From a gamma proteobacterium HdN1 (GTDB taxonomy: Bacteria; Pseudomonadota; Gammaproteobacteria; Pseudomonadales; Ketobacteraceae), in NCBI GenBank assembly GCA_000198515.1, contig FP929140.1, positions 1,028,527 through 1,092,526 on the forward strand: 64,000 nucleotides of DNA. Reading direction: 5' to 3'. Below are positions 26,494 through 36,401 of the stretch, one piece after another (position 1 is the stretch's first letter; every line of letters begins with the position of its first letter). The position numbers and the translations under genes are program-made. The notes beneath the pieces are model-generated. The model had not been told where the DNA came from, ran no database searches, and worked only from the letters and a program-made list of their open reading frames with translations.

Positions 26494-27354
26494 ATGAATC
26501 ACGATTCAAAAAGCCTTCGCTGTGGCAAGCGGGTGTTAGGGCTTTCTCGCCCGCAAGTGATGGGCATTCTCAACGTAACCCCTGATTCTTTTTCCGATGG
26601 TGGCCACCATTTCCGTTGGCAAGACGCTCTTGACCACGCTGATGCGATGGTTCAACAAGGCGCAGCGATTATTGATATCGGCGGTGAATCAACCCGCCCT
26701 GGAGCAGCAACGGTTAGCAGTCAACAAGAACTGGATCGCGTCCTTCCCGTGCTGGAAGCGATTACGGCCCGCTTTGATACCGTTTGTTCCGTAGACACCA
26801 GCAATCCGGTATTGATGTGCGAGGCGGTTAGGCTGGGTGCGGGTATGCTCAATGACATTCGAGCCTTTCAGCGGCCCGATGCCGAAGCTGCGGCCCTAGA
26901 TGCCGCGCAACGGCATGGTGTCGCGCTTTGCATCATGCATATGCAGGGCGAACCTGCCAATATGCAAACCGCGCCTCATTATCAAAACGTCGTGCAAGAA
27001 GTACGCGCTTTTCTGATTTCAAGGGCAAGCCGCTTTGAACAACTTGGCGTGCCGGCAACGCAGCTAGTGTTAGATCCGGGTTTTGGCTTTGGCAAAGATC
27101 TGGCACATAATTACGCTTTGCTACGTGAGCTTGTACAGCTTACGCAGCAGCGTTTTGCGGTGCTTGCTGGGCTCTCTCGGAAGTCCATGATCGGAGCCGT
27201 AGTAAACCGCCCTATTGATCAACGCCTGTCGGGTAGCCTTGCGGCTGCTGTGCTGGCGGCGGAGCGGGGAGTAAGCATTTTAAGAGTTCATGACGTGGCT
27301 GCGACAGTGGACGCGCTAAAAGTGCTGGATTACGTTTTGCGACCAGCCCAGTGA
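26494..27354 (+). CDS. folP: Dihydropteroate synthase
   Basis: It condenses p-aminobenzoate with the pterin diphosphate in folate synthesis and is the sulfonamide target. The 286-residue protein has the two family signatures MGILNVTPDSFSDGG (residues 24-38) and IDIGGESTRPGA, plus LDPGFGFGKDL and GLSRKSMIGAV. The position between ftsH and glmM is conserved in gammaproteobacteria. Confidence 0.95.
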   Translation: MNHDSKSLRCGKRVLGLSRPQVMGILNVTPDSFSDGGHHFRWQDALDHADAMVQQGAAIIDIGGESTRPGAATVSSQQELDRVLPVLEAITARFDTVCSVDTSNPVLMCEAVRLGAGMLNDIRAFQRPDAEAAALDAAQRHGVALCIMHMQGEPANMQTAPHYQNVVQEVRAFLISRASRFEQLGVPATQLVLDPGFGFGKDLAHNYALLRELVQLTQQRFAVLAGLSRKSMIGAVVNRPIDQRLSGSLAAAVLAAERGVSILRVHDVAATVDALKVLDYVLRPAQ

Positions 27355-27390
27355 CACTTTTTTATTTTCAGCAATTAAGGGATACGAGCG

Positions 27391-28737
27391 ATGTCCAAAC
27401 GTTATTTTGGCACTGACGGAATTCGTGGCGCGGTAGGCCAGTTTCCTATTACACCAGACTTTATGCTTAAACTGGGTTGGGCTGCGGGCAAAGTATTTAC
27501 TGGCCAGCATACGCGCCCCAAAATTTTGATCGGCAAGGATACCCGCGTCAGTGGCTATATGTTTGAATCTACGCTAGAGGCGGGGCTTTCCGCAGCCGGT
27601 GTCGATGTTGTGTTGCTAGGCCCCATGCCTACGCCAGGGATCGCCTACCTCACACGTACCTTTCGGGCGGCGGCTGGCATCGTAATTTCCGCCTCACACA
27701 ATCCACACCAAGACAACGGCATCAAGTTTTTTTCCAGTGAAGGCAAAAAGCTTGATGACAATATCGAGCATGCAATCGAACGCATGCTTGATGCAGAAAT
27801 GACCGTAGTCGCCTCAGAGGAAATCGGTAAAACGCGCAAACTCGAAGACGCTCGCGGTCGTTACATCGAGTTCTGCAAAAGCACCATGCCGCGCGAACTC
27901 ACCTTGAAAGGCTTGAAGATCGTGCTCGATTGCGCCAACGGTGCAACCTACCATGTGGCCCCCTCCGTGTTTGAAGAACTTGGCGCTGAGATAGTTACGC
28001 TTGGAGTAAAGCCCAACGGTCTGAATATCAACGAAAAATGTGGGTCAACCTCACCCAAAACCTTGCAGCAGGCAGTCTTAGAACATAAGGCGGATCTTGG
28101 AATTGCCTTTGATGGAGATGGCGATCGCGTCGTTATGGTCGATCATGATGGTGAAGTCGTAGATGGTGACGAGCTCCTCTATATCATTACGTACGGTAGA
28201 AGTGTGAGGGGTGAGCTTGGTGGTGGGGTTGTCGGCACTCTGATGAGCAATTTCGGCCTAGAGAAAGCCTTAGTCAGATTGGATGTGCCATTTGTTCGGG
28301 CAAAAGTCGGGGATCGCTACGTGATGGAGCAGTTGAGCCAACGCAATTGGCTGCTTGGCGGCGAATCTTCAGGTCACCTTGTTTGCTTGGATAAAACCAC
28401 AACGGGCGATGGAATTATTTCTGCACTGCAGGTTCTAGCGGTTGTAATCGGCACCGGAAAACCACTTGCTTTACTGAAGCGCGGTATGACTAAAATGCCA
28501 CAAACCATGATCAATGTACGCTTGCCCGAAAAGCGTGATATAGCGAATGAACCGAGCGTTTGTGCGGCGGTGGCAGATGTAGAAAAACGCTTGGGCAGTC
28601 GTGGCCGTGTATTGTTGCGTCCATCCGGTACAGAACCCGTGATTCGCGTGATGGTCGAAGGGGAGGACGCTGTTGAGGTGCAGCAATTCGCGCAGCAGAT
28701 TTCTGACACGGTTCGTAGCGTGGTTGCTGTAGGGTAG
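27391..28737 (+). CDS. glmM: Phosphoglucosamine mutase
   Basis: It converts glucosamine-6-phosphate to glucosamine-1-phosphate, feeding UDP-GlcNAc and thus peptidoglycan and LPS. The 448-residue enzyme starts YFGTDGIRG, has the phosphorylated Ser102 in [12 protein letters not shown], the metal loop [11 protein letters not shown], the sugar loop GGESSGH and the C-terminal phosphate-binding [18 protein letters not shown] precedes the ATG. It follows folP by 36 bases and probably shares its transcript. It ends with TAG. Confidence 0.96.
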   Translation: MSKRYFGTDGIRGAVGQFPITPDFMLKLGWAAGKVFTGQHTRPKILIGKDTRVSGYMFESTLEAGLSAAGVDVVLLGPMPTPGIAYLTRTFRAAAGIVISASHNPHQDNGIKFFSSEGKKLDDNIEHAIERMLDAEMTVVASEEIGKTRKLEDARGRYIEFCKSTMPRELTLKGLKIVLDCANGATYHVAPSVFEELGAEIVTLGVKPNGLNINEKCGSTSPKTLQQAVLEHKADLGIAFDGDGDRVVMVDHDGEVVDGDELLYIITYGRSVRGELGGGVVGTLMSNFGLEKALVRLDVPFVRAKVGDRYVMEQLSQRNWLLGGESSGHLVCLDKTTTGDGIISALQVLAVVIGTGKPLALLKRGMTKMPQTMINVRLPEKRDIANEPSVCAAVADVEKRLGSRGRVLLRPSGTEPVIRVMVEGEDAVEVQQFAQQISDTVRSVVAVG

Positions 28738-28911
28738 CGTCGCTGCGTGTGGTAGAGGCTTGCTGCCAAGTCGTTTGAGAGAGTAGATTTCCGGCTTACG
28801 CAAAACATACGTGTGAGTCTGTTCATTGTGTGGACTACTTCTGGGGATTTGCTTGTTTGTTGAGGCCGTTCTCGGCTAACATTCGTGCCTTCTTTTCGAG
28901 GAGGATGGGCA

Positions 28912-29703
28912 TTGGTACGCGTTTCCCAGCAAAAACACCCAGAGCCGCGGCCGTTGGTGGTCGGTAACTGGAAAATGAACGGCACGCCCGTAACGGTGAG
29001 TGCTCTGCTCAGCGCACTGCAAAGGCACGCACTGAGCGGCGAACTGACTGCGCGAGCCGATGTAGCAGTCTGCCCTGCCAGCATCTTCATCCCCCAAGCG
29101 CTCACCGTGCTTGCAGGAACAGCCGTCACAATAGGTGCTCAGAACGCTGCCGCCCATGAATCTGGCGCCTATACCGGCGAAGTCTCGGCAGGGATGCTTG
29201 CAGCTTTCGGTGTGAGGTATGTGATTCTTGGCCACTCGGAGCGGCGTGCTCTTTTTGGTGATCAAGATGACGTTGTCGCAAAAAAGGTGCGGCAGGCGCT
29301 GAATGCGGGGTTGGTACCCATTGTTTGTGTCGGAGAAACCCTAGCAGAGCGCGAGAGCGGCGCGACCTTTGATGTTGTGCGGCGCCAGCTGAAGGCCGTA
29401 ATCGAAGAGGTCGGAATGGATGCTCTTTCGCGCTGCGTGCTGGCTTACGAGCCGGTTTGGGCGATCGGTACGGGAGTGACTGCTACACCTGCACAAGCAC
29501 AAGAAGTTCACGCGTTTTTGCGCCAAATGCTCGCGGCGTCATCGCGTGAGGTTGCAGGGCAGATTCAAATTCTTTATGGCGGCAGCGTAAAGGCGAGCAA
29601 CGCAGCGGAGCTTTTTGCGTGTGAAGATATCGATGGTGGATTGATTGGTGGTGCGTCCTTGGACTCAGAAGAGTTTTTGGCGATTTGCCAAGCGGCTAAA
29701 TAA
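28912..29703 (+). CDS. tpiA: Triosephosphate isomerase
   Basis: It interconverts dihydroxyacetone phosphate and glyceraldehyde-3-phosphate. The 263-residue protein shows GNWKMNG (substrate-binding Lys), ILGHSERR (catalytic His), AYEPVWAIGTG (catalytic Glu) and the phosphate loop ILYGGSVKASN. The start is TTG 28912, preceded by a strong GGAGG 8 bases upstream; an upstream in-frame GTG at 28885 would add 9 residues but places the ribosome-binding site inside the gene. tpiA between glmM and secG is the arrangement I know from Pseudomonas-type genomes. Confidence 0.95.
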   Translation: MVRVSQQKHPEPRPLVVGNWKMNGTPVTVSALLSALQRHALSGELTARADVAVCPASIFIPQALTVLAGTAVTIGAQNAAAHESGAYTGEVSAGMLAAFGVRYVILGHSERRALFGDQDDVVAKKVRQALNAGLVPIVCVGETLAERESGATFDVVRRQLKAVIEEVGMDALSRCVLAYEPVWAIGTGVTATPAQAQEVHAFLRQMLAASSREVAGQIQILYGGSVKASNAAELFACEDIDGGLIGGASLDSEEFLAICQAAK

Positions 29704-29721
29704 ATACTGGGAATACCTGAA

Positions 29722-30231
29722 ATGTTAGAAACAGCAGTTTTGATTCTGTTAATCGTTGTTGCGCTGATCATCAACGGATTGATCCTGATCCAACAGGGGA
29801 AGGGCGCTGACATGGGGGCGTCGTTTGGCTCGGGCGCATCCAATACTGTCTTTGGCAGTGCAGGTTCCGGAAATTTTCTCACCCACTCGACAGCAGTTCT
29901 GGCGGCGGTTTTCTTTGTGTGCTGTCTCGCGCTAGGCTGGTTTGCGCACAATCATTCCGCGAGCCGTGGCAGCGTGGATTTCAGCGCTCCCGCAACGGAA
30001 TCGAAGCCCGCTCCCATAGAAACAGATGTTCCTCGTGTAAAAAACGATGATGCATCCACAGAAGTGCCAGCGACTTCTGCTGCGACTACTGCCGCACCTT
30101 CGAGCGTTGCTGAACCGTCACAGGCAGCGGAGGTTCCTGCGGAAGCCACGCCAAACGCTTCTGTGCCGGCAGAAAGCGCGGTCCCGCCGAATGCTGACGC
30201 AGCGCCAGAGAGCAGCAAGGTTGCTCAGTAA
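29722..30231 (+). CDS. secG: Protein-export membrane protein SecG with a long C-terminal tail
   Basis: SecG is a small subunit of the SecYEG translocon in the inner membrane. Residues 1-25 (LILLIVVALIINGLILIQQG) and about 52-74 form two membrane segments joined by the signature KGADMGASFGSGAS. The rest (about residues 80-169) is a low-complexity Ala/Pro/Glu/Ser tail without recognisable structure, which makes the protein 169 residues against about 110 in E. coli. It is 18 bases after tpiA and just before tRNA-Leu. Confidence 0.92.
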   Translation: MLETAVLILLIVVALIINGLILIQQGKGADMGASFGSGASNTVFGSAGSGNFLTHSTAVLAAVFFVCCLALGWFAHNHSASRGSVDFSAPATESKPAPIETDVPRVKNDDASTEVPATSAATTAAPSSVAEPSQAAEVPAEATPNASVPAESAVPPNADAAPESSKVAQ

Positions 30232-30316
30232 TATTTCTGTTGTTTTCTGATATGAAAAAAGTTTGCATAAGTGCTGGTAATTGCTTGGTTGAGTCGGTAC
30301 TATGTGCGCCTTCTTT

Positions 30317-30403
30317 GCCGAAGTGGTGAAATTGGTAGACACGCTACTTTGAGGGGGTAGTGACCTTTGGGTCGTGCCGGTTCGAGTCCGGCCTTCGGCA
30401 CCA
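30317..30403 (+). tRNA. tRNA-Leu (anticodon GAG)
   Basis: An 87-base class II tRNA with acceptor stem GCCGAAG / CTTCGGC, D-loop TGGTAGAC, anticodon loop TTGAGGG (GAG), a long variable arm (TGACCTTTGGGTCGT) and T-loop TTCGAGT. CCA is encoded. tRNA-Leu between secG and rimP is conserved in gammaproteobacteria. Confidence 0.97.
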
Positions 30404-30459
30404 AGCTTTCCTTAGGCCGGATTGTTTGGTAACTAAGACAGAGTTTGTTGATAAAGGGC

Positions 30460-30488
30460 TTGACAAAGTGCTTCTAAATCAATAAATT
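30460..30488 (+). promoter_or_regulatory. Sigma-70 promoter for tRNA-fMet and the rimP operon
   Basis: TTGACA (30460-30465), a 17-bp spacer and TAAATT (30483-30488). The initiator tRNA begins 15 bases downstream. The -35 is perfect and the -10 matches at four of six positions. Confidence 0.7.
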
Positions 30489-30502
30489 ATGCATCGAGTT
30501 GA

Positions 30503-30579
<77 letters not shown>

Positions 30580-30584
30580 CATTA

Positions 30585-30610
30585 AAAAAGCCCCTTTTAA
30601 GGGGCTTTTT
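30585..30610 (+). terminator. Rho-independent terminator after tRNA-fMet
   Basis: Inverted repeat AAAAAGCCCC / GGGGCTTTTT with a 6-base loop, ending in a T run. It lies just before the rimP-nusA-infB genes, so it may act as an attenuator as metY terminators do in E. coli. Confidence 0.85.
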
Positions 30611-30814
30611 GTTAGCTGTAAAAAGTGTGCTGCGCGACATTGGGGCCGTTAATGGTCGATGGCGAGCAAGACGCGAGCTGTGCGGAGGTGTAGTGCGCTG
30701 CGTTGCGTGCAAACCATTTGCACGGACTAGGATGGGCTTTATGCCCATTTTTTGTTTCTATCGGTTGGCCGTGCGCGCCTTGGTTTTTGTGCGCTGCTTT
30801 TTTGGATGCCGATA

Positions 30815-30860
30815 GCTTTAGTGTGCAAATGGCTTTAGTGTGAAAGCTTTGGTGTGAAAA
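30815..30860. repeat. Three imperfect 14-17-bp tandem copies just before rimP
   Basis: Copies begin at 30815, 30832 and 30846 with the core GCTTTAGTGTG (third copy GCTTTGGTGTG) and run up to the rimP ATG. They occupy the place where a ribosome-binding site is expected; none matches AGGAGG. Confidence 0.75.
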
Positions 30861-31325
30861 ATGGTGGTTTCTAGCAAGCTGGAAAATCTGAAGGTAATGC
30901 TAACGCCTGCGGTGCAGGCGGCGGGAATGGAATTGTGGGGGCTTGAATTTTTTCCGCAGGGAAAGCATTCCGTTCTACGTCTGTTTATAGATTCTGAAAA
31001 TGGTGTAACCATTGACGACTGCGAGCGCGTGAGCCATCAAGTCAGCGCGGTTCTAGATGTTGAGGATCCCGTTTCTGGGGAGTACCACCTCGAGGTTTCT
31101 TCTCCTGGTATGGATAGGCCGCTGTTTGGCGCTGAACAGCTGGGAAGGTACATTCATTGCGAGATCAAAGTGCGCCTAAAGATGGCCGTGGATGGTAAGC
31201 GCAATTTTGTAGGCAAATTATTGGCGGTATCCGAAGATCGTTGCAGTTTCGAGGTGGATGGCGCGCCGCTGGTGGTTGCTACTTCCCAAATTGACAAAGC
31301 GAACCTCGTTCCAAATTTTGAATAA
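30861..31325 (+). CDS. rimP: Ribosome maturation factor RimP
   Basis: RimP helps 30S subunit assembly. The 154-residue protein shows LWGLEFFPQGKHSVLRLFID, the signature VSSPGMDRPLF and a C-terminal SH3-like domain (FVGKLLAVSEDRCSFEV). It opens the rimP-nusA-infB-rbfA-truB-rpsO-pnp cluster. The start follows tandem repeats and lacks a clear ribosome-binding site. Confidence 0.94.
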   Translation: MVVSSKLENLKVMLTPAVQAAGMELWGLEFFPQGKHSVLRLFIDSENGVTIDDCERVSHQVSAVLDVEDPVSGEYHLEVSSPGMDRPLFGAEQLGRYIHCEIKVRLKMAVDGKRNFVGKLLAVSEDRCSFEVDGAPLVVATSQIDKANLVPNFE

Positions 31326-31373
31326 TTCTGACTCGCGTGACACGCTGCGCGGGTTGAGACATGAGGCATTGAA

Positions 31374-32858
31374 ATGAGCAAAGAAATCTTGCTGGTGGTA
31401 GAGACCGTCTCCAACGAAAAAGGCGTTCCGCGTGACGTGATTTTTGAGGCTGTAGAAACTGCACTTGCCACAGCAACAAAAAAGCGATTCCCTAACGAAG
31501 ACGCAGATGTCCGTGTTAGTATCAACCGCACTACCGGTGCCTACGACACGTGGCGCCGCTGGACCGTTGTCCTAGATGAGGACTTTGAGTTTCCTGGCCG
31601 GCACATGACGCTGGATGAGGCGCATGATCACGACACGAAGTATAAGATTGGTGATATCTACGAAGAAAAGATACCGTCTATCGATTTTGGACGGATTGCA
31701 GCGCAAACTGCCAAGCAAGTAATTGTTCAGAAGGTGCGTGAAGCCGAGCGCGCACAGATTGCGGATGCGTTCAGTGATAAGATTGGCCACCTTGTGAATG
31801 GTGTTGTTAAAAAAGTTACGCGCGATAACGTAATTCTTGATCTTGGCGGCAACGCAGAAGCTTTGCTACCTAGAGAAGACTTGATCGGCCGCGAGACGCT
31901 GCGGGTGAACGACCGTGTCAGAGGCGTTCTTTTTAGCATCAACAAAGAAAACCGTGGCGCGCAGTTGTATGTAAGCCGCGCGCGGCCAGAAATGTTGATT
32001 GAGCTTTTCAAGATCGAAGTGCCAGAGATTGGCGAAGATATTATCGAAATTAAGGCGGCCGCACGTGACCCAGGCTCGCGTGCCAAAATTGCGGTTAAAA
32101 CGAACGACCAGCGCATTGACCCCGTAGGAGCGTGCGTGGGAATGCGCGGTTCGCGCGTGCAGGCAGTATCCAATGAACTCGGCGGTGAGCGCATCGACAT
32201 TGTGTTGTGGGACGATAACCCCGCACAGTTTGTGATCAATGCAATGTCTCCCGCTGAAGTGGTGTCGATTGTGGTGGATGAAGAAAGCCACTCGATGGAT
32301 ATTGCTGTAGAAGAAGAACAGTTAGCGCTTGCGATTGGCCGTGGCGGTCAAAATATCCGTTTGGCGAGTGAGCTCTCCGGGTGGGAGTTAAATGTCATGA
32401 CCGTTAAGGACGCCGAAGCGAAGCAGCGTCAGGAGTCTGAGAGCTACCTGAAAGTGTTTATGGATGAGCTTGGCGTTGATGAAGAGCTTGCACAGGTGCT
32501 GGTAGACGAGGGCTTTGCGAGCGTAGAAGAAGTCGCTTATGTTCCGAAGGAAGAGATGCTGTCCATTGAAGGCTTTGACGAAGATTTGGTAGATGAATTA
32601 CGCAGTCGTGCCAAGAACGCACTGCTAACGCGCGCGTTAGTGGACGAAGAACAAAACCAAGGCGGCAGCCCAGCAGATGACCTTCTTAGTATGGAAGGGA
32701 TGGATAAAGAGCTTGCCCTCGCGCTTGCCAAGAAGGGAATTTGCACGATGGAAGATTTGGCGGAACAGGCCGTAGACGATCTTCTGGATATCGAAAACTT
32801 GGACGCAGAGAAAGCAGCAGCTTTGATCATGACCGCTCGTGCGCCGTGGTTTCAATGA
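31374..32858 (+). CDS. nusA: Transcription elongation/termination factor NusA
   Basis: NusA binds RNA polymerase and RNA, promoting pausing, termination and rRNA antitermination. The 494-residue protein has the N-terminal RNA-polymerase-binding domain ([16 protein letters not shown]), an S1 domain (about 135-200, [18 protein letters not shown]), two KH domains (for example [20 protein letters not shown] and [16 protein letters not shown]) and two acidic C-terminal repeats ([32 protein letters not shown]) as in E. coli. Its stop codon is inside a 17-bp tandem repeat. Confidence 0.96.
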   Translation: MSKEILLVVETVSNEKGVPRDVIFEAVETALATATKKRFPNEDADVRVSINRTTGAYDTWRRWTVVLDEDFEFPGRHMTLDEAHDHDTKYKIGDIYEEKIPSIDFGRIAAQTAKQVIVQKVREAERAQIADAFSDKIGHLVNGVVKKVTRDNVILDLGGNAEALLPREDLIGRETLRVNDRVRGVLFSINKENRGAQLYVSRARPEMLIELFKIEVPEIGEDIIEIKAAARDPGSRAKIAVKTNDQRIDPVGACVGMRGSRVQAVSNELGGERIDIVLWDDNPAQFVINAMSPAEVVSIVVDEESHSMDIAVEEEQLALAIGRGGQNIRLASELSGWELNVMTVKDAEAKQRQESESYLKVFMDELGVDEELAQVLVDEGFASVEEVAYVPKEEMLSIEGFDEDLVDELRSRAKNALLTRALVDEEQNQGGSPADDLLSMEGMDKELALALAKKGICTMEDLAEQAVDDLLDIENLDAEKAAALIMTARAPWFQ

Positions 32859-32924
32859 GCGGCTTTAACCAGCGAGCGGCTTGGATTAGTGAGCGGCTTT
32901 AATTAGCGAGCAGCTTTAATTAGC
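32857..32924. repeat. Four 17-bp tandem repeats directly after nusA
   Basis: Units start at 32857, 32874, 32891 and 32908 with consensus GAGCGGCTTTAATTAGC. The first unit overlaps the last two bases of the nusA TGA. Copies 3 and 4 differ at one base, copies 1 and 2 at several. Confidence 0.9.
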
Positions 32925-33240
32925 GATAGGAACAAAGGACAGCAAAAGCGAATTCAACATCAGCGAAACTGGTCACACAGAGTAGAAGGCAAATTTAATC
33001 ATAGTGAGCGAACACAACCCCAAACATGATAAGTGTTTCGCTCCTTTAAACTATTGAGCAGGACAGTTCCAGTCTAGACGGCCACAACGGAGCACGATTA
33101 CGCGGTATAGAGTGATACGGAAGACGTATGCCTCGGATCCCGAATAGCTCTCTAGGTGCTGATATGGAACCGCTCATCAGAACATTGCAATAGACGAAGG
33201 CGTCGACATGATGAACGCCTGTCGGGAGTGAGAGTCGCAT
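32925..33240 (+). other. Unusually long nusA-infB intergenic region with hairpins
   Basis: With the tandem repeats this gap is about 380 bases, whereas nusA and infB are close neighbours in E. coli. It holds no gene that I can see. Two inverted repeats stand out: GAGCGAACAC (33006-33015) with GTGTTTCGCTC (33033-33043), and GGCGT / ACGCC around 33199-33218, close to the infB ribosome-binding region (GGGAGTGAG). A separate promoter or attenuation point for infB is possible but no clear -35/-10 was found. Confidence 0.6.
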
Positions 33241-35946
33241 ATGCCAGACGTTACCGTAGCACAACTTGCTGAAGTTGTAGGAATTCCAGTGGAAACCCTG
33301 CTGCAGCAGATGAAAGACGCTGGGCTTTCCCATAATAAAGTCGATCAGGCGGTGAGTGATGTTGAAAAGCAGCAATTGCTAACGCATCTAAAGCGCGCGC
33401 ATGGCGAGAGCGGTTCAGAACCGCAAAAAATAACTCTAAAGCGCAAGAGTGTTAGCCAGCTTAAGGTTGCGAACTCTCAAGGCAAAAATAAGACCGTGAG
33501 CGTAGAAGTGCGAAAAAAACGCACCTATGTGAAAAGAAGTTTGGCAGACGGCGATCTGTCTGCGCAGGAGCTTGCGGCTCAGCAAGAAGAATTGCTGGCG
33601 GCGGAAGACGTAGTGGAAGCAGAAGAGTTGGAAGCGCAGGCGGTTGTCCAGCTCGAACAGGAGCGGGCTGCAGAAGAGCAGGCACGCAAAGAGGAAGAGG
33701 AGCGCAGGCTAGCAGTTGCGAAGGCCCAAGCTCTAGAAACCTCCGCACCTGCAGAAGCGCCCAAGCCCTCGAAAGGACAAAAACCGAAGCCAGCCGAAGC
33801 AGGCCCAGTAGAGCAGAAACGCAAAGAAAAGAGCGCTGAAGAAGATCGTCGCAGCGCAGAAGAGCAGAAAAAGCGTGAAGAGAATCGCCGCAAAGCGGAG
33901 GAAGAACTGAAGCGCAAGACGATGGAAGATGCGAAGCGTATCGCCGAGCAGCTTGAAAGCCGACGCAGCGATTCCCCCAGCGCAGAGGAGCTTTTGGATT
34001 CTAGCGATCTGATTGTTCGTCGCGCGTACGAAGACAGCTTCGACGAGGAAGAGAAACAATCGCGCCGTCGTCGTGGCAGTAATCGCAAAAAATCGAGTAA
34101 ATCCCAACCCGAACGCAAACTTGTTCAACGCGAACTGGTTTCCAGCATGTCAGGCGAGCACGGTTTTCAGGTGCCCACCGGCCCTGTAGTGCGCGAAGTG
34201 GGCATCCCAGAAACGATTACCGTGGGCGACCTCGCTCAAGGGATGTCGATGAAGGGCGCCGAGGTTGTGAAAGCCCTGTTTAAGATGGGCATTATGGCGA
34301 CCATTAACCAAGTGCTCGATCAGGAAACCGCAATTCTTGTCGTCGAAGAACTTGGCCATAAACCGAAAACAATCAAGCATGACGCAATTGAAGACTCTTT
34401 GGTTGCATCTGTTGCGCAAGAAGCTAGCGGCGATCTCGCTCCGCGTGCACCGGTGGTCACCATTATGGGCCACGTCGATCACGGTAAAACGTCCCTTTTG
34501 GACTATCTGCGTCGCACCCGCGTCGCGGCAGGGGAAGCTGGTGGTATTACCCAGCACATTGGTGCGTATCACGTAACCACGCCTCGCGGCACGGTTACGT
34601 TTCTTGACACGCCTGGGCACGCAGCGTTCACTGCAATGCGTGCACGTGGTGCGAAAGCCACCGATATTGTCGTATTGGTTGTGGCAGCGGACGATGGCGT
34701 AATGCCGCAAACCGCAGAGGCGATTGATCATGCGCGCGCTGCAGGCGTACCGATCGTCGTTGCGATCACTAAGATGGACAAACAGGACGTCAATCCGCTC
34801 CGCATAAAGAGCGAGTTGTCCGTAAAAGGGCTTTACGCTGAAGAAGATGGTGGCGACGTCCAGTTTGTGAAAGTCTCTGCACGTACTGGCTTGGGAATTG
34901 ACGATTTACTAGAAAGCATTTTGATCCAAGCCGAGTTGCTTGAGCTGAAAGCTGCGCCGACCGGCCCAGCACGCGGTGTTGTCATTGAGAGCAGCGTAGA
35001 TCGCGGACGTGGCGTTATGGCCAACGTACTGGTTCAGTCCGGAGAGTTGCGCCGTGGCGATATGTTGCTGGCGGGCGAGCACTATGGGCGCGTTCGTGCG
35101 CTGATTGATGAAAGCGGCCGAACCATCGAGTCTGCTGGCCCCTCGATCCCTGTTGCGGTGCTTGGTCTTGCGGGCGCGCCGGATGCAGGTGAGGAATTCT
35201 TGGTCGTGCCAGACGAGCGCAAGGCGCGTGAAGTTGCCGATTTCCGACACAAACGCGTGCGCGAATCGCGCTTGGCGAGACAACAGGCTTCCAAACTGGA
35301 AAATCTGTTTGAAAACTTGGCGCACAATGAAATGCCAACGGTCAACATTGTTCTTAAGACCGATGTGCGCGGTACTCTCGAAGCACTGACAACCGCTCTA
35401 TCAGATTTATCTACTGCCGAAGTGAAAGTGCAGATCGTGTCGGGTGGTGTTGGCGCAATCAACGAATCAGATGTCAACTTGGCGCTGACTTCCAGTGCCG
35501 TCTTGGTCGGTTTTAACGTCCGTGCCGATGCATCGGCGAAAAAAATCTGTCAAGAGGAAGGTATCGACCTCCGCTACTACAGCGTGATCTACAACATCAT
35601 TGAGGATGTCAAAAAGGCGATGAGCGGTAAGCTCTCCCCAGAAATGCGCGAACAGATTGTCGGCATTGCTGAGGTGCGCGATGTGTTCCGTTCCTCGAAA
35701 TTTGGTGCAGTAGCCGGCTGTAAAGTCATTGAAGGTACCGTCTATCGTAACCGTCCAATTCGCGTTCTGCGTAACGATATCGTGGTTTTTGAGGGAGAGC
35801 TGGAATCGTTGCGGCGCTTCAAGGACGACGTCAATGAAGTTGCGCATGGCATCGAGTGCGGCATCGCGGTGAAGAGCTATAACGATGTTCGCCCGGGTGA
35901 CAAGATTGAAGTGTTCCAAGTCACTAAAGTGGCTAGAACCATCTAA
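33241..35946 (+). CDS. infB: Translation initiation factor IF-2
   Basis: IF-2 is the GTPase that brings fMet-tRNA to the 30S subunit and drives subunit joining. The 901-residue protein has an N-terminal IF2-N domain ([18 protein letters not shown]), a long charged Glu/Lys/Arg/Ala coiled region (about 110-290), a second IF2-N domain ([11 protein letters not shown]-type, about 320), then the G domain with GHVDHGKT (about 409-416), DTPGHAAF and TKMDKQD, followed by domains II to IV. Complete. An in-frame internal start for a short form, as in E. coli, was not resolved. Confidence 0.97.
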   Translation: MPDVTVAQLAEVVGIPVETLLQQMKDAGLSHNKVDQAVSDVEKQQLLTHLKRAHGESGSEPQKITLKRKSVSQLKVANSQGKNKTVSVEVRKKRTYVKRSLADGDLSAQELAAQQEELLAAEDVVEAEELEAQAVVQLEQERAAEEQARKEEEERRLAVAKAQALETSAPAEAPKPSKGQKPKPAEAGPVEQKRKEKSAEEDRRSAEEQKKREENRRKAEEELKRKTMEDAKRIAEQLESRRSDSPSAEELLDSSDLIVRRAYEDSFDEEEKQSRRRRGSNRKKSSKSQPERKLVQRELVSSMSGEHGFQVPTGPVVREVGIPETITVGDLAQGMSMKGAEVVKALFKMGIMATINQVLDQETAILVVEELGHKPKTIKHDAIEDSLVASVAQEASGDLAPRAPVVTIMGHVDHGKTSLLDYLRRTRVAAGEAGGITQHIGAYHVTTPRGTVTFLDTPGHAAFTAMRARGAKATDIVVLVVAADDGVMPQTAEAIDHARAAGVPIVVAITKMDKQDVNPLRIKSELSVKGLYAEEDGGDVQFVKVSARTGLGIDDLLESILIQAELLELKAAPTGPARGVVIESSVDRGRGVMANVLVQSGELRRGDMLLAGEHYGRVRALIDESGRTIESAGPSIPVAVLGLAGAPDAGEEFLVVPDERKAREVADFRHKRVRESRLARQQASKLENLFENLAHNEMPTVNIVLKTDVRGTLEALTTALSDLSTAEVKVQIVSGGVGAINESDVNLALTSSAVLVGFNVRADASAKKICQEEGIDLRYYSVIYNIIEDVKKAMSGKLSPEMREQIVGIAEVRDVFRSSKFGAVAGCKVIEGTVYRNRPIRVLRNDIVVFEGELESLRRFKDDVNEVAHGIECGIAVKSYNDVRPGDKIEVFQVTKVARTI

Positions 35947-35963
35947 GAATTGAGGCGAATAGC

Positions 35964-36401
35964 GTGCGACACAGTCCTCGTGGATATAAACGTACAGATC
36001 GAATTGCGGATCAAATTCAACGCGAACTCGCAGTGCTGCTGCAGCGCGAGATTAGCGACCCGCGTGTGGGGATGGTCACTGTATCGGGTGTAAAGGTTGC
36101 GCGCGATTTATCGTTTGCAGACGTTTACGTCTCTTTTATGACGCTTGAAAAAGCGGAAGAGGTCAAGCAAGCGCTTGCGGTTCTGGAGCATGCAAGTGGT
36201 TTTTTGCGCTCGATGCTCGCGAAGAATATAAAACTGCGCGTCATACCGCGTCTGCGTTTTCACTTCGATCAGGTGATCGTGACAGGGCCGCACATTTCCT
36301 CTTTGATTACGAAAGCGATTCGTGAGGACGAAAGTCGGCAAAATGGCCAAAGCAGCCACGATGATCATCTCGGGAGTAAAGAGGAGTTGCGGGATGAGTA
36401 A
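35964..36401 (+). CDS. rbfA: Ribosome-binding factor A
   Basis: RbfA binds the 30S subunit late in assembly and is needed for cold growth in E. coli. The 145-residue protein has the KH-like fold with RTDRIADQIQRELAVLLQ, ISDPRVGMVTVSGVKV, and the tail RVIPRLRFHFD. GTG start with GAGGCG upstream. Its last 8 bases overlap truB. Confidence 0.94.
   Translation: MRHSPRGYKRTDRIADQIQRELAVLLQREISDPRVGMVTVSGVKVARDLSFADVYVSFMTLEKAEEVKQALAVLEHASGFLRSMLAKNIKLRVIPRLRFHFDQVIVTGPHISSLITKAIREDESRQNGQSSHDDHLGSKEELRDE

Noticed and set aside
28374-29129. 251-codon minus-strand frame over the glmM end and tpiA start
   Set aside because: Spans the ends of two well-supported genes; no protein-family features.
32857-32924. 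17-bp repeats as a CRISPR array
   Set aside because: The units are directly adjacent with no spacers and are too short.
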